DNA from: Gnetum montanum
Lineage: Eukaryota > Streptophyta > Gnetopsida > Gnetales > Gnetaceae
Assembly (NCBI GenBank): GCA_015680685.1
Contig: MNCI01003298.1
Coordinates: forward strand, 2,141-64,661
Length of the DNA: 62,521 nt
Direction of reading: 5' to 3'
The notes under the pieces were generated by a model, which was given only the letters and a program-made list of their open reading frames with translations, was not told where the DNA came from and ran no database searches. The translations under genes were made by a program, and so were the position numbers. Below, in pieces: positions 1 through 13,440 of this stretch (position 1 is its first letter; each line of letters begins with the position of its first letter).

Positions 1-277
1 TAATTTAGACTTAGATCTTTAGTTAGAGTTAGCTTAGTTTCTCAACCCTTTCCCCTGATAGCATAGAAGATAAGCCGAAAATACCAAAAAAATCACATAC
101 CTCAGACTTGCTTAACCATACACCGTGACACTTACAAGCAAGCCTGGGAAGACAACGAACGATTAACCACAAGTGTTTCTTGTGGCGTTAAGGCATTTAG
201 TTTGCGGAGTTCGAATGGATCGCGCGTGTACGCTTGTATTCGTATGGTTGAGTGTAGGGGTACCTCGCCACTCATCA
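1..277 (+). repeat. Athila-type LTR, 3' part, cut by the window start
   Basis: This sequence matches the last ~280 bases of the LTRs at 34288-35145 and 40552-41462, and ends in the same ...CGCCACTCATCA terminus at 277. The bases after it (ATTTGCATAAGG) are not a primer-binding site, so this is either the right-hand LTR of an element lying outside the window or a solo LTR. The TSD cannot be checked because the left end is missing. Confidence 0.85.
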
Positions 278-365
278 ATTTGCATAAGGAAAGATACATG
301 TAGAAATAAAAATACATGATGTAACTCATAATCATATAACCACAATGAGTGAAAATACTTGGTTT

Positions 366-382
366 CACACACACACACACAC
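366..382. repeat. (CA)n microsatellite
   Basis: An uninterrupted CA dinucleotide run of about eight to nine units, just downstream of the LTR end at 277. Confidence 0.9.
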
Positions 383-1414
383 AACCCTTATAAGAACACA
401 TAATTTATTACAAAGTTATGTGTTCAATAAACTTCATGATCCTCTCTTCTCAAGGACTATGAAGTCTCTCCTTTACTTCATTTGTTGATTCATACAATGT
501 CAATATGACTCTAAACTAATCGAAAGATTCAATTACACCTCAAAACATGAATTTATAGCATATGTAGGCAAACCATGAATCTCGAAATATTTTGTGATTC
601 AAATTCATTTTTTGTAAATTGAATAACAATTTATTGCACTAGGATTGTGGGTTGTAACTTAATTGCAATATACCAATTATGTCATAACCTAAGAATTTGC
701 AAGGTTCAATTATTTAATTTAATGCATATAATTAATCCTTTAATAATTTTGATTAAAACATATGATTTTGTTACTATCATTAGTGTTATTATTGATGTCT
801 TTATTACTAGTTTTCTACATAAGTGAATGTAATCCACTTGCTAGGATGTTTTGTTAAAGTTTTGTATCCTTTAATTTACTATTGTTGAAGCTCAGTCATA
901 AATTTACTTTATAGTTTATGATTAAATGTTGAAATCCAATTACCCCAAGAAGTTTTTCTTTTGTCAATCATCATGCCTTTACAAATATTTGGCTATCCAT
1001 ATGTATTTCTTTATGTACATTTATGCTTTATTATGCACATCTAGTCATGAATCTTTTTATTTATTACTATTTTATTATGCACATGTGCTTATATAGTAGT
1101 CTATTCATGGAGCAGTTTTGGACTCTAACCCTACCCAAAACATATCCCTTGTTACTTTTTGTTACTAGACTAAGATTTGGAGTTTATGTTTAATTATAAT
1201 TAAACAATGCATAAATTAACTTTATTAAGAAAGTACCTTAGGATTATGTCCTACCTAGAAGCTTACTTTATCGATGTGTCCAAGACGTTCAAAAACATAG
1301 ATTTGACCTTTGGTTTACTAGAATCGAAATGAGAATTTTCAAGATATCACATTTTCTAGTTTGCTAAAATAACATGAAGGTTTTGGCATTTGAACTAGGT
1401 GACCATGATAAGTA

Positions 1415-1473
1415 ATACAATATGATAGAGCACTTAATATATTTTAGCATACAATATGATAGAGCACTTAATA
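1415..1473 (+). repeat. 25-bp direct repeat, period 34
   Basis: Two identical 25-base copies (1415-1439 and 1449-1473), beginning ATACAATATGATAGAG, are separated by nine bases. It looks like a local tandem duplication; no function is apparent. Confidence 0.85.
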
Positions 1474-4400
1474 AGAATCTCATAGGTTCAAATAGAATTT
1501 GATTTGATTTGGAGTCTCAGTATGCATGTTATGGGCATTTGTGTGGGCATTTGTGTGCAAGAGTATTAGAAGGAAAAAAATTATAAATAAACTTATGAAA
1601 ATCATAAAAATCAAAATTTTTAAAAAGTAATGGAATAAGTCAATGCAAAGAAGCATGTTCACGTTCACGTGCATGACACAAAGGGAAAAGTATAGCATAT
1701 ATTATATGCATATGCATATGTTATGCATAATACCTTTGATGCACTACCTTTGATGCACCACCTTTGTTACACGCATTTCCTGTCACTTGTTTTTTCGCCA
1801 TTTGGTTTCAAAACCATCGTTTTGCAAAACCATGTTCTATCATGTTTTTTTTTTAATGATGTTTTTTTTTTTTTTGCCCTTTCTTCTTTGTTTTGAAGCC
1901 GATTTGAGTATAGTTTCTTACATTCTTCCCCTTATAAATAGGTAGTGGCCCTAAATACATCTTATCATAGTTTGAAGAAGGGTTCAATAGGCTAAGCAAT
2001 GAAAAAAACAATTGAGAGCATTAGGTGGCAAAGGAAGACAAAAAATTTATAGAAGCCCTGCCAACACAAAGAAGTTTATTTTGTTTTTCTTTCACATGTT
2101 TGCTATGGAATTTTTATCTCTCCTCTCTACCTCCTACTTTTTTGTTATTCTTTTATGATTTTAATTAATATGCTAAGATTCTACCAAATTTTTGTAATTT
2201 TGGACCATTTTGAAAAATAATATTTTAAGCTTGTTCACACAATTTTGTGTCCTTTGGTGAGTTTTGGAAATTACAAAAATTATGCCCAACTTAACCTTGA
2301 ATATTTTATAAATATTTGGGATATGCTCATGACATAAACATGATTTTGCAAGAATTTTGTGAAATTTGAGTTTTTATGGATTTTTGGCCATTTTTGTCAC
2401 CTTTTGGACATTTGGAATAAACTAATAATATTTTTGGGACCGATTTTTCTTAGTTGCTAGTAGGAGCCACGAATCTTTTAGATGCCCCCATTTGCATGCA
2501 ATAGTAGAGTGGTTTTTAGTGGGACCCACCCCATGGGAACAAGGGATGTTGGATAGATTTCCAACCCTAGATTTTGATTCGTAAATTTATGTGAGGTTAT
2601 GGATTTAACCAAGACCATGGCAGTGAGTAGTTAAATTTAATGGTGTGTGGTGAGGCATAATCAAGACCTATCCTTCCAATGATACATGTGCCTTGGCCAT
2701 TGAGGATGTTAGTAGTGAGGCTATTACCAAAACCTATTCATGAGTGACCTATTTGGGATCACAAAGCTAATATGATATTAGTAGAGAGGTTACTCCAAGA
2801 TGTGTCAATGAGTCCCTTGGATAGTGAGGATAACCAAGACCTAGCCTTCCAAGATGTCTAGATAAAATATATGTTCTTTGGGTTTTTATTGAACAATTTG
2901 TGATACCTTTGGACACTAAATAATTAAACATGTATTTTTTGGAATTTTGGATTTCCTTTGAATTTTTAGAAAATTTTGTGACATTTTTAGATCCTAAAAC
3001 ATTTTGAATATTTTATTGGAAACTTTTTCTAGCCCATAACCTAAGACTTCTAGTCCAAAACTTGTATGCTTGATGTAGAGGAAAATAAAATAATCTTTCT
3101 TATTTAAGGAGTTCTCACTCCTGCATTTTGATGCAAACAATCCAAAGAAGCCATAGAAAGGCTGAAAGGGGAACATGGAATGAAGGATGGACCAATTCTG
3201 TACAAGATGAACCCTCTCAACTTGAAAAATAATTTCTATATATTTTGTATTTTTTTGAAATGGAAACCTTGTACACTTCTTGGGTATTTGAGCCATATGC
3301 CTATTTTTGTGAATAAATAATAAAGTATGTTAGATATGAATTTTCTTTCTATGTGGTTGCTATATGTTTAAGAAAAATTAATATTATTTATTTTATATTA
3401 ATATCTTATTATTTAATTTAGTAAACTTAAAATATAGATAAATTTATTTTTAGATGTTCCATTAAGGTGACATAAGTATCATTGGAATTGTTGTTTTATA
3501 CACTATTTTATGATGTAACTAGTGGAATTTTAGACAACATCNAAAAGAAAACATCTTAAAACATAATCCTTCTCAGGGTGTGGGGGTACATTCCAAAGAG
3601 CAAGGAATCTCAAATTTTGTGGCTACATAAATCTCAAATTTTCTCTAACTAAATTTTATGTAAGTATACATGTTAGTATTATAAAATTTTGTTTTGTTGT
3701 ATTGATCTACAATATTTATGCTCTTAATTAATAATTTTATATATTTATTTCTTTTTGAGGTAGTAAATCCAGGTTAAATATAGATATTTAGGGTTTCATA
3801 GAATCTCTATTAGTTATTTATAATTAATATGGGTGTTTTAAGTTACATTGCACTATGAGTCATACCTCACTTACAATCTCCTAAAGCTAAAACTTGAGAC
3901 TCAACCTTTGCTTAGTGCAATGGGACTACAACTCATTACCCATCCATAAACCAAAAATACAAGCCCATTACAAGATGTCACTCCTCATACTCAAACTCAA
4001 AAAAAACCTAGAAAATATGGGATTTTACTAGGAAAACCAAATTACAAGACAAATCCCCATCATACTATGTTATTGTGAGTTGCATTCCTTTGACATTTCA
4101 AAATCCTTTACATTTTTCTAGACTATTTTTTATGACTAGATTACAAGTCATACCCCTACTCCTAGTCCATTGTGAATTGCATCTCAATAGTAGGAGCTCA
4201 TTTAAGGCCCAAAAACATGCCTAATTGGCTTCAAGTTTAACATACAACTTCATACTTCTAATTCCTACTATATGAAAGTAGAAAATTAAAAATTGAATGA
4301 TAGGATGTTCCTATACCACATTTAGCTTAAAGTTTATGGAAAAAGTGATTTGTGATAAACCATTACACATTATTCTCAATGTTTACTTATTCATCAACTA

Positions 4401-6277
4401 AAAAATTAAAAGAAATTATATATACACAAACATTGTTTATGTATATGGGATTTAAAATTTTAGATATAATGTTCATAAATAAATATTAAAAAAATGAGAA
4501 TGTAGTTAACTTGAAAGGATAATGTTTAAAACTTGAAAGCTTAATAGTCTTAGTGACTAAGAATTACATCTAGATTTTGAATTTACTTGAAGCTCCTTGA
4601 ATACTATTGGAAAGAAAATACTTTCATAGAGATTTTTTTTCTATATTATATATTTTTTATTTCTATGATAAAACAAAAAATTTCTATGGATGAGTTAGGC
4701 TCAGTCAATTTGAGTTGCTTGGAAAGTAATGCTACAACTAAACACAATCATTTTAAACATTGATTCCAAATGAGAAAGGAGTAAATATCTTTACAAAATT
4801 GTTGAACAAAGATATGTTTTTTGAATTAATAATGATTTTGGCATTGAATATTGTGTCTAGTAAAGCCTACTAATATATTTATAATACAAAAGTTTGTTAA
4901 ATATTTAGAGATACTAATAATTGTACAAGGATTAGTAGTAATATCATTTGAAGAGAATAAAGTTGTAGTGGTTGTGATGGTTCATATATTAAGGACTAAT
5001 TTCTACTCTTTTTATTGTCAACTAAGTTAGTCATTGTTTTATCATATGAACTAACTCCTACGATTTCTTGAAGTATTTCTCTATTTAGATGCTTGAATGG
5101 TATTTTTCAAGATGAGATTTCATTTTTTTCTACTAACAAGAGTAAGAGCTATATAGTTTTCATTGGAAATACTGTGCTATGTTTATTTGTCATGATATTA
5201 ATGTGATTATATTATGATTTGATGGATCTAAATTTGATTTGTTGAAGAGAGATATTATTCTTTGGGAAAATATTTTATGCTTATGCAAAGCTTAATTATC
5301 TATTTTAAAGATTAATTATGTATTTTTGGTATATGTGTGAAACCTAACTAAAAACTTGGTTTTGTTTGAATCAATGTTTCTTCTACTTTTTATATGATGG
5401 TATCTTACCCTTAAACTTAAATATTTATATGTGTGTTGTTGTGTTTATTTAAGTTGTTATTTAATGACAAAAACAAAGAGATTATTAGTAGTTGTATGTT
5501 TAAATGGTTTTGCATACATAATTATGATTCGAATCTCTTAATTCTAAATTTTCTTGTATTTTTGAATCCTTTGTTTTAATTTATATAATACCCTTGAGAA
5601 TGCACAATTATTTTTAGTATGTGTTCTTAAAAAAATCCATATTTTTGCACTTGCAAATTTAAAGAAAAATCTACAAATAGCTTCAAATGGTCTAGAAAAA
5701 TCTAAATCAAATAAGGACATAAAGAGCATGCAGCAAGTATTACAAAAGCTTGGGAAGATGAGGAAAGGAATGTGAATGAAGAATTTGTTAAAGGAAATAT
5801 AATTAGAGCATTTAGATAAAAAAAAAGGAATACTAATAACATATCAAATAGAATGGGAAGGAAATTGAACTCTTTAAATTGAATCAAAACTATATTAGCA
5901 TCATCATTTTATTCGCCACAGAGAATTACAATGTGCAATGAGAATGATAATGAATTTTTTAATGTGCCAAAAATATATAATAGAAGAAAAATTGAGATAC
6001 TTCAAAAACAAGGTGAAGATAACCCAATTTTTCTATCTTTCTACTCTTAAAAATTAAAAAAATTAGCCTTAATCTTGGAGATGCCCAAGAGTCAAAAACT
6101 AATTTAAAAGTTAAGACTAGAAGAAATGAGGAGATAAGTATTCCATGCTCTTAGTTCACCTAATGGAAAACTATTTAAATGTTCTACATTGAATTGATCT
6201 TCAAATTGGGTATTCATAGCCTCAATTCCACCTCTTGATCTTCTATTTCAAAACAAATGGTTAAGAGAGTTAACACT

Positions 6278-7184
6278 TGATGAGTAGCGAGTATACCCTA
6301 TGCCCAACCATATGAATCACTAGTGTTGACTTAGCAATCCAATTGAATTCCATAGACTTTAGTTCTTTAAGTACACTAGGTTCTAGGAGGTAAAACTAAC
6401 TGTTACAACTATTGTCTTTCCTATTCCACTTGTGAAGTTTAAGGGTATAATTAAGTGTAACTAAGATATATGCTTTTTATCATTTTGTGTTTTATGAATT
6501 AAGTTGCTAAAGAGTAAAGAATAAAGGAATTTTAATGTTCAAATAACTATTTGATCTAAGAATTAACTAATGTCTAACTATTCCTAACATAAGCATCTGT
6601 TCCCACTTGTTGTACACATCTTGAACACATTTAGCACTGCTAGATTATCAAACGTTAAGCATTACTGGGATTACTAAGCACCAAGCATAAGCTCAAAGTG
6701 GTTGTACTTATGTGCTTAATTAATCATTATTTAATCTATCTTAATAAATTGCTTAATTGATTAATTACTTAAAAACATTAAAGGAAATTGCTTGAATATT
6801 AAATGCTCAAGGGAAATATTAAGTTCTTCCAAGTGTTTCAAGGTTTATGAAGAAATCACATCTTTATTGCTAGTTAAATTGAAGTGCTTAGGTACATCAA
6901 TGTTCAAACAAAGATTCGTACATGTCTCACTCCTACTGAAAGCACTAAGAAAAATATTCTAACTATTAAGAAGAAAAACTATAAAAGCTTTGCTATAATC
7001 TAGCTTACGAATGTCATAAATGTGGCTAGCTCAAACATTTATATGTGCGACAACAGAAAATGTGTCAAGGTGTATGCATCAACATGTTAGACCATGCATT
7101 GACAAGATCATGTCTACAAACTCGCATCGACAGGCATGCATCGATAGGATCACATCAATGCAACCAAACAAGACACACTCATCA
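6278..7184 (-). repeat. 3' LTR of element B
   Basis: A 907-bp LTR. In element orientation it starts TGATGAGTGTGTC and ends CGCTACTCATCA. A TATA-like ATATAAAT lies at about 7037-7045, only ~145 bp from the LTR start, so the region upstream of TATA is short. That part holds several related words of the type GCATCGAC, GCATGCATCGAT and CAATGCATG. It pairs with 18554-19443. Confidence 0.92.
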
Positions 7185-7199
7185 TACCCCCACAACTAA
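7185..7199 (-). other. Polypurine tract of element B
   Basis: In element sense this reads TTAGTTGTGGGGGTA directly before the TGATGAG start of the 3' LTR. It occupies the place where plus-strand priming is expected. The same word recurs at about 12261-12274 and, in variant form, at 10468-10484 and 16334-16347. Confidence 0.75.
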
Positions 7200-7415
7200 A
7201 TGAATACTTGTTGTTGAGTTTTTCACAAAATTTGGGAAGGTATGGGATTATTGAATGACTTCAGATATACAAAAGAAACACAACTAGAAAACTAAGTGCC
7301 TAAGTGTATGGTTTTACAATCATTACAAAAGTTCATGTTCATGAAAATAAAATTAAACACCATGACCAAAAATGAACAACCAACTCCTCTAATGGCTAGA
7401 AGACATGAAAGAAAG

Positions 7416-10212
7416 TTAGACAATTGTAGGTGGTGGAGGTTTTGAAGGACCTTATCCTAATTTTAGAGCATGTGATCATTGTTACAAAGGCTATTGTTGT
7501 CCGATAGAAACTGTGACCTCTGGTGGAACCTAGAAAGCATCTAGCAATGCTTTGATCTTTACCTCCTTTCCCCTAGGATCGTTCATGATTCACACAACAT
7601 CATGAATGTCGGCCAAAGTGGGAACATCCCAAGGATAGGGCATTATTGAAAACATTTTCTTTGCATTAACAAACCAAGCAACAAAAAGTTTGTGTTCAAT
7701 CTCAAATGCATTGACTACATTTTGTAGCTCTTAGTAGTTGCTCATTCTTTTTGTTAGGTTCTCTATTATTGATATTTGATTAGTGAACTTTTCCTTGAGA
7801 ACCTTAAGTTCTATGTTGGTAATATCAAGCTTTTTCTTGGTCTCCTTATGAGTCTTGAACTTTGCCTCATACAATAAGTATGAGCTAGCTGCTTGTTTCT
7901 CCAATTTTGACCATGGCTATCCAGTAGTCAGCATCACTAAGTTTGCATAACAGAGGTTGGCAAGCTCAAAGTACTCCTTCATCTCTTTAATTTGCAACTC
8001 CTTCATATAGATTTCCACCTTGTTGTTTTCATTCAATCCATCAAAGATGGGCTACCAAACATCACCTCCTTTCCAAAGTTGCTTGATGGATTCATTTAAA
8101 TTTTCCTTCACCATTTGGATGTGCTTCTAATTAACTTCTTTCCATAGGCCAACTTGATCCTTGTAGTGGTTCTTAACCATCTCAAATTTGAGGGCCTTTT
8201 TTTCTAGGTGGTAATCACAATTATAGATTCTTGGTGAATGGAACGCACCTCCTCCATTGAGAGATTATGATTTTGTATTTGTAACCTTCTCAATTCATCA
8301 TTCATGCTAAGAAGCTACTCCTAATATTGATGGATAAATTCTATCAATTGTTATTTCTATGCGTCAACATTGCGTAGGTGATGGTATTCTATGGTTAGGT
8401 GCTTGTTCTCTTAGGGACTTTGATCCAAGTCCTATTGCATGTTGTAAGTCACTACATCTGCTAAGGACTAATTAAAGACTATTGACTCCTTTGTGTACTT
8501 GGCCTCTCTAAGTTTCTGCTAAATTTTTTGGAGAGCTTCATCTATTGTGCTTGCTTGGCCAAGTACTATGGGATTGAGGAGGTGGGCTGTAAGTTTAGCA
8601 ACCTCCATAGCTAAGCGTTGGTTCTCAGTTCTTGCCATTTCGAGTTGTCCCTCCAATATGGTACACTTGTCCTTTGCCTCAAGCAGATGTGACTGGGTAG
8701 CAATGATATCATCCAAAAGAAAAAAAACATCTAGAATCATTTTGCAATTCCCACCATTCACTCCAGTAACTCCTTGTGCTGGGAATCACTAAATCTTCCA
8801 CTTATGGTTCCAACAGATGTCTGAACATCTCCAAGTATGGTAACATTTGGTACAAACACCAATAGTGCATTGAGTGCTTGGGCCACTCTATCAGCTACCA
8901 CATCCATTGTTGTTTCCTGCCCATGGTGTTGCATCAACAAAACGATGGTCCCCTCACCTTCCTCCAATTGCACCGAGAAAGTAGTGACATTCCTAGATAT
9001 CTCTCAAAATTGATGTTGTCCCAAAAGAGGCACTGTTACTTCCTAGGCACTAGGATTCAAGCGTGTGGGCAACTGCATTCTCTAGGTAGAAAACCTTTAC
9101 CCACAACTTTCCATCTGGCTTATAGATCAAGCTACTTCATTAAGATGGCTCATGATTGGTCTATACACATATGGTTCATGATCACGCAGTCCTATGGATT
9201 GTTGTTGTAGAAGTTAATCATGAATCTTGAGCATGCGCTCAAGGGCAGCGTGAGCATCTAACATTGTTTCTTGGGTGAGTGGTGGGGCTGGAGGCTACTC
9301 CTCTTCCTTGGTCAGGGTAGAAAACTTATCTTTCATCATTTTGGCCTAGGAGGTAGCAAGAGAATGTCCTATTATGTCATTGGCATAGTGGGCTATCACT
9401 GCCCTTTTACATAATTTTTTGATAAGGCAAGAAAAGGGTCAGGTTTTCCTTCCACATTTACTTTCTTTGAATTGCTTTTCTATCTCTAGATAGATTAGTT
9501 GTGGAAGGTTCATCAAAAATTTTCTACTTAGAGCAATACATGCACAGGAAAAGAAGGTAGTCACCTTGCTAGGCCTCATTGTCGAATTGAAGTGATAAGC
9601 TACTATCTTAAAATAAGCACATTCGACCATTGTGAGTGTAACATAATCCTTATGGTCCATTCCATAGCACTGTTGGATCCACTTCTTTTTAGTCTTTGGA
9701 TCTACTTAGGTTGAGATCTCTGCTAACTTGGCCCTAATTTCAGGCAAGGCAAGAGCCTGCTAGATGGCCTTCACTAAGTAGGACACACTAATGTCCTTGA
9801 TCTTCACTATGGCATATACCTACTAACCAAAGGTGATGATTGGCCACATGGGAGAGCTTTGCAACTGTGTCTTGAATGCCTCTATAGCAAACTCCAAGAA
9901 TGGTCCAAAGTTCAATTCTTGGAGTACTAAACATTGGACATCATGTAGCTTGATCTGACTAAGGCAGGCTTCAATCAAAGTGACCTCAAGTATTGGACTT
10001 GGTCCTGGTATCTCATCTTGGTGGGATTGCTCTATTTCAACCTTGGGAATCTACCTAATAGATTCCACTTCAGGCTTCTCTCAAAGAGGTCTCATTTCAT
10101 GGATCTCCGCTTCTTATTCCTAGGGTTGTTCTTGGCTCCTTCCCACTCTTGGCTACTTGTCCCTCGATTGGGATGGTATAGCTTCTAGTCCATGCTTTCC
10201 CTTTAGCATCAT
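7416..10212 (-). pseudogene. ORFX of element B: long 3' ORF with coiled-coil, broken
   Basis: A decayed reading frame of roughly 930 codons between integrase and the 3' LTR. It is alignable by eye along its length with 46615-49324 in element C. Shared landmarks are ELNFGPFLEFAIEAFKTQLQ near the N-terminus (ELNFGSFLKFSLEVVKAQLQ in C), a central IMQHH/LMQHH block, and a C-terminal heptad-rich stretch followed by FVAWFVNAKKMFS (FVAWYVKAK in C). No membrane span is obvious. The proposed ATG at 10210-10212 is preceded by CTAAT, a T-rich stretch and CATAG, like a plant 3' splice site. Several stops and frameshifts interrupt it. I do not recognise the family; by position it could be compared with env-like ORFs of Athila elements, but nothing seen supports an envelope function. 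Confidence 0.65.
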
Positions 10213-12560
10213 CTATGATCACAACAAATCAAGGATTAGCAGATGGTGTGTAGCTTATGATGTTTGGATACCTTCTCTTCTTAGGAAGTTACACTTGGCT
10301 AAGTTATGACTATGGTAGATTGATTACTCTAACATTATTTTAATTAATTAAGTTATTAGATTTCACTTAAAGGGTTTAAATTTTCATAAATTAATGATTT
10401 AATGTTTTTTTATGCATTCAGCCTTTGGGGGAGTTAAAAAATTTTCATGGTAAAAATCTAATGTTTGTGACCCCCACGACGAACAGTGTACCTTTAGTAG
10501 CTAGAGGACTAAAAAATGATGAAAATCGGACAAGCGGTTTAAAAGTTACGGGTGTTGGAAGATGCTTAGGCTTTGAAAAATGGAAAAAATCCCTTAGCGT
10601 TTGAAGCAAAAATGACCAAAAATTTCCAAGTGTTACATTATATTTATACTATTTTTATCATGCATCAATGGGATCGCATTGACTTGATCATGTTGACTTG
10701 GTCAGCTATGTTGATGGGTTCTATTGACCAAAGCTTGACTTTGGAAAAAATAATAAAAACAAGGAGTTCTTACATCAAATTAGAGTCATATGAAAGTCCT
10801 AAGAAGCCTATAACCTAATAAAATTCATGAAGAGAGTTTTATAGTCCATAAAGAAGAAGTGTTGGATTGGAGAATGAAGGAGAAATGCCACAAAGAAATG
10901 CAAACTGGATGTAATCGATGGAGAATGCAAAAGATACAACTGTAAAAATGCCTAAGGATAAGGAACTTAACTAGCTCAACTAAGAGATATGCAAGTGGGT
11001 CCTTCCCATAGCAAGCTCATGCCCTTTTTGCCCTTGCATATCCTCAAACCAAGGAGTCTGTGGACCCCATAGTTGATTAATGGTTATGAAAAGCTAAGGT
11101 CCTAATCACGAAGAATTTACCTAAGAATTTCAACATATCAAACTAAGAAATTTAACAAGACATGGACAATGAGTAGTGAGGTGAACAATGGAAGCATTTG
11201 TGGATGAGAGAGAAGATGAAATGGAGTCCCTAATTGTGGTCACATGAAGTCCCTTGTGGATTTCATGGTTAAATGACCCGATAAAGTCCATCCTTAGTCC
11301 ACATCAAGACCAACCACTTTTAGTGACTTTGCATTAACATTCAAAAACCAATCCACCCCGTCAAGACACAAGAATGCTCCCATAGATCAATAAATGTTCC
11401 TTATTGAAAAGAAAAGAGAAGTAGAAAGCAAAAAAGGGCCTTAGTTAGAAGGGACCTTTATGCATGGGTAACATGTCTTTCTAGTCCCACACCTAGTGCT
11501 TGTATCCTATTATTTTTTGTAAGGGTTGTGCTTTGAATTCCCATCATTTTTTTAAGTTTTAAGTTTTTATGGATTTTTGGATGGGAACCATACCATGCAA
11601 AGACTTATTAACTTCATGTTATTTGTCTATGCAAAATGGTAAGAAATCCATGAAAGCACTCACACACTCAAGTGAGTAGGCAAGTACAAAGAGCATAGAG
11701 TTCCCTTGAAGTCATACCCTTATCAATTCCTTGATCTTTCTGAAGTTTGGAAACTACCAAGGCCATAAGTTTGTTAAAGTTTCATTAATGAAAGGGACCT
11801 AATATTTCCAAAACTAGGAACATCACAGATTGTTGTGGATGGGTGGATGACATGGACTCATTGCTTGTTTCATGAAAAAAAATCATGTCTTAGTTCTTAA
11901 TACAAAAATTCAAAGCTAGAATCTAGATATTAGCAATCAAAAACATGCAGTACAAACCACCATTAGCAACAACTAAAACATCGCTATGTCCCATTGGCAA
12001 TAAAGAAATTTACTAGAAAAAAATAAGAAAAATGCACCAAAATAAAGTAAAATATAAAAGAAATCATAAAATATTCAAGAAACATAAAATGTACTAATGA
12101 TGCTATAAAACAAAAAAAAGAAAAAAAAAACAAGAAAAATGTGAAACAAAAAGGTGTAAAACAAAATAAGTGTAAAAACAACAAAGTGTAAGACAAAAAA
12201 TTATAAAAAAAAAAGTGAAAAACTTGAGGAGTCATTTATATGATTAGCATGGATGGCCATCTACCCCACAACTAAGTTAAAAGGAGGAGATCCAAAAAAT
12301 TGAGCACGGTTGTTCATCCATTGAGGCATTACTTGCACTGGCTTACTTGGGCTCATGGAAAGGTTTTACTTGTTATATGTTGTAAATCAACATGACCCCA
12401 AAAGAAAAGATTTTATAAATGATGTAAGGCCCATCCTAAAATATTTGGAACTTAGTATTTTAAGGGACATGTGTAGGGTTCCAGTAAAGGACCTTCTCGC
12501 TAGGTTGAAATTTTACTTTTCTTATTTTGAAGTCACGACATTTATTGTTGAATGCTTTGT
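10213..12560 (-). other. Noncoding region of element B between integrase and ORFX
   Basis: No convincing coding frame. In element order it contains a PPT-like word at 12261-12274, a low-complexity T-rich run around 12000-12210 made of TTTTGTTTTACAC-like units, the conserved 41-bp block at 10994-11034, and a second PPT-like word at 10468-10484. The same order of landmarks is seen in elements C, D and E. Confidence 0.7.
10994..11034 (-). other. Conserved 3' noncoding block (element B copy)
   Basis: In element sense it reads AGGGCAAAAAGGGCATGAGC followed by TTGCTATGGGAAGGACCCACT. It matches the blocks at 24870-24910, 39751-39791 and 43286-43325 at most positions although the surrounding DNA has diverged. 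Function is unknown. Confidence 0.7.
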
Positions 12561-13440
12561 GCACTTCGTTCAAGGACTAGGTCACTAATCTATTCTCATC
12601 TAGCATGTTAAGGTTGATCAATATTTCTTTTTGTGCTAGGCCAAGGTCAAGATCAAGATCATAGGCTATTAAAAGTGTACATAGCTCATATTGAATTAGA
12701 AGTATTAGTAATTTTCCATACATTAGCTCATAAGGAGAGTAGCCTATAAAGAGTTTTCATGTTGAGCAGTAAGCTTAAAGGGCATCATTGAGTTTTATGT
12801 TTTAGTCTCTCATATATTTTCTAATTGTTCTCATTAGGATTTTAGAGATCTCCCTATTGGTAACCTCAACTTGACCATTGGTTTGGGGTTGGTAAGGTGT
12901 TGTTAATTTATGTTCAACCCCCAAGCCTTGAATGAGCTTTCGAAAGGTAGTACCTATACAGTGAGTACCATTATTAGAATTAGTGCATGTGGCACTTAAA
13001 ACCTATTTACAATATTCTTCTATATAAATTGAGTAGTAGTGGAAGATGTAGAATCAGTAACAGTTGTTGCTTCTACCCATTTTGTACAATAGTCAACAAC
13101 AACTATAATGTACATCTTTCCATTTAACATGGGTGTGATGGAACCCATGAAGTCTATGCTTCAAATATTGAAGGGTTCTAAAGGTTGGATTCACTATTGA
13201 GGATCCTCCATTCGAGCAGTCATCCCACCATCACATTGATAGTGTTCACAAGAGTAGATAAATTGGTGGACATCCCTGAAGTTGTTGGCTAATAATACTC
13301 TACCATTAGGATCTTAATGGCCATGCATCTTCCAACATAGTGATCCTCATAAGGGTCCTCATGAGCATCTTAGAGGATGCACATTTGGTCAGCATTTGGA
13401 ACACACCAATGAACTAGGCCATTGGCACACACCTTATAAA
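12561..13440 (-). pseudogene. Integrase region of element B, broken
   Basis: The minus strand aligns by eye with integrase of element D: first a zinc-binding N-terminal part with the LYKVC...WCVPN wording around 13440-13370, then the catalytic core with HAL...NG-like wording around 12980. Stops and frameshifts are frequent, so no intact protein is possible. In an active element this enzyme would insert the cDNA into the chromosome. Confidence 0.7.

Larger units (their letters stand above)
278..6272. other. AT-rich stretch with no recognisable gene
   Basis: About 6 kb of strongly AT-rich DNA. All reading frames are short and none resembles a known family. One N is present at 3542. It lies between an LTR end and the TSD of element B, so it is probably old, decayed repeat DNA, but I cannot name a family. 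It holds a short CA run and one 25-bp direct repeat, listed separately. Confidence 0.6.

Noticed and set aside
2994-3296. 100-residue frame on the minus strand
   Set aside because: No motif or relative recognised. The surrounding DNA is AT-rich and noncoding in character, with no splice or promoter signals to support it.
7060-7165. Repeated GCATCGA words as a possible CRISPR-like or satellite array
   Set aside because: The words vary, are not evenly spaced, and lie in the U3 of a plant LTR; they fit the U3 palindromic pattern instead.
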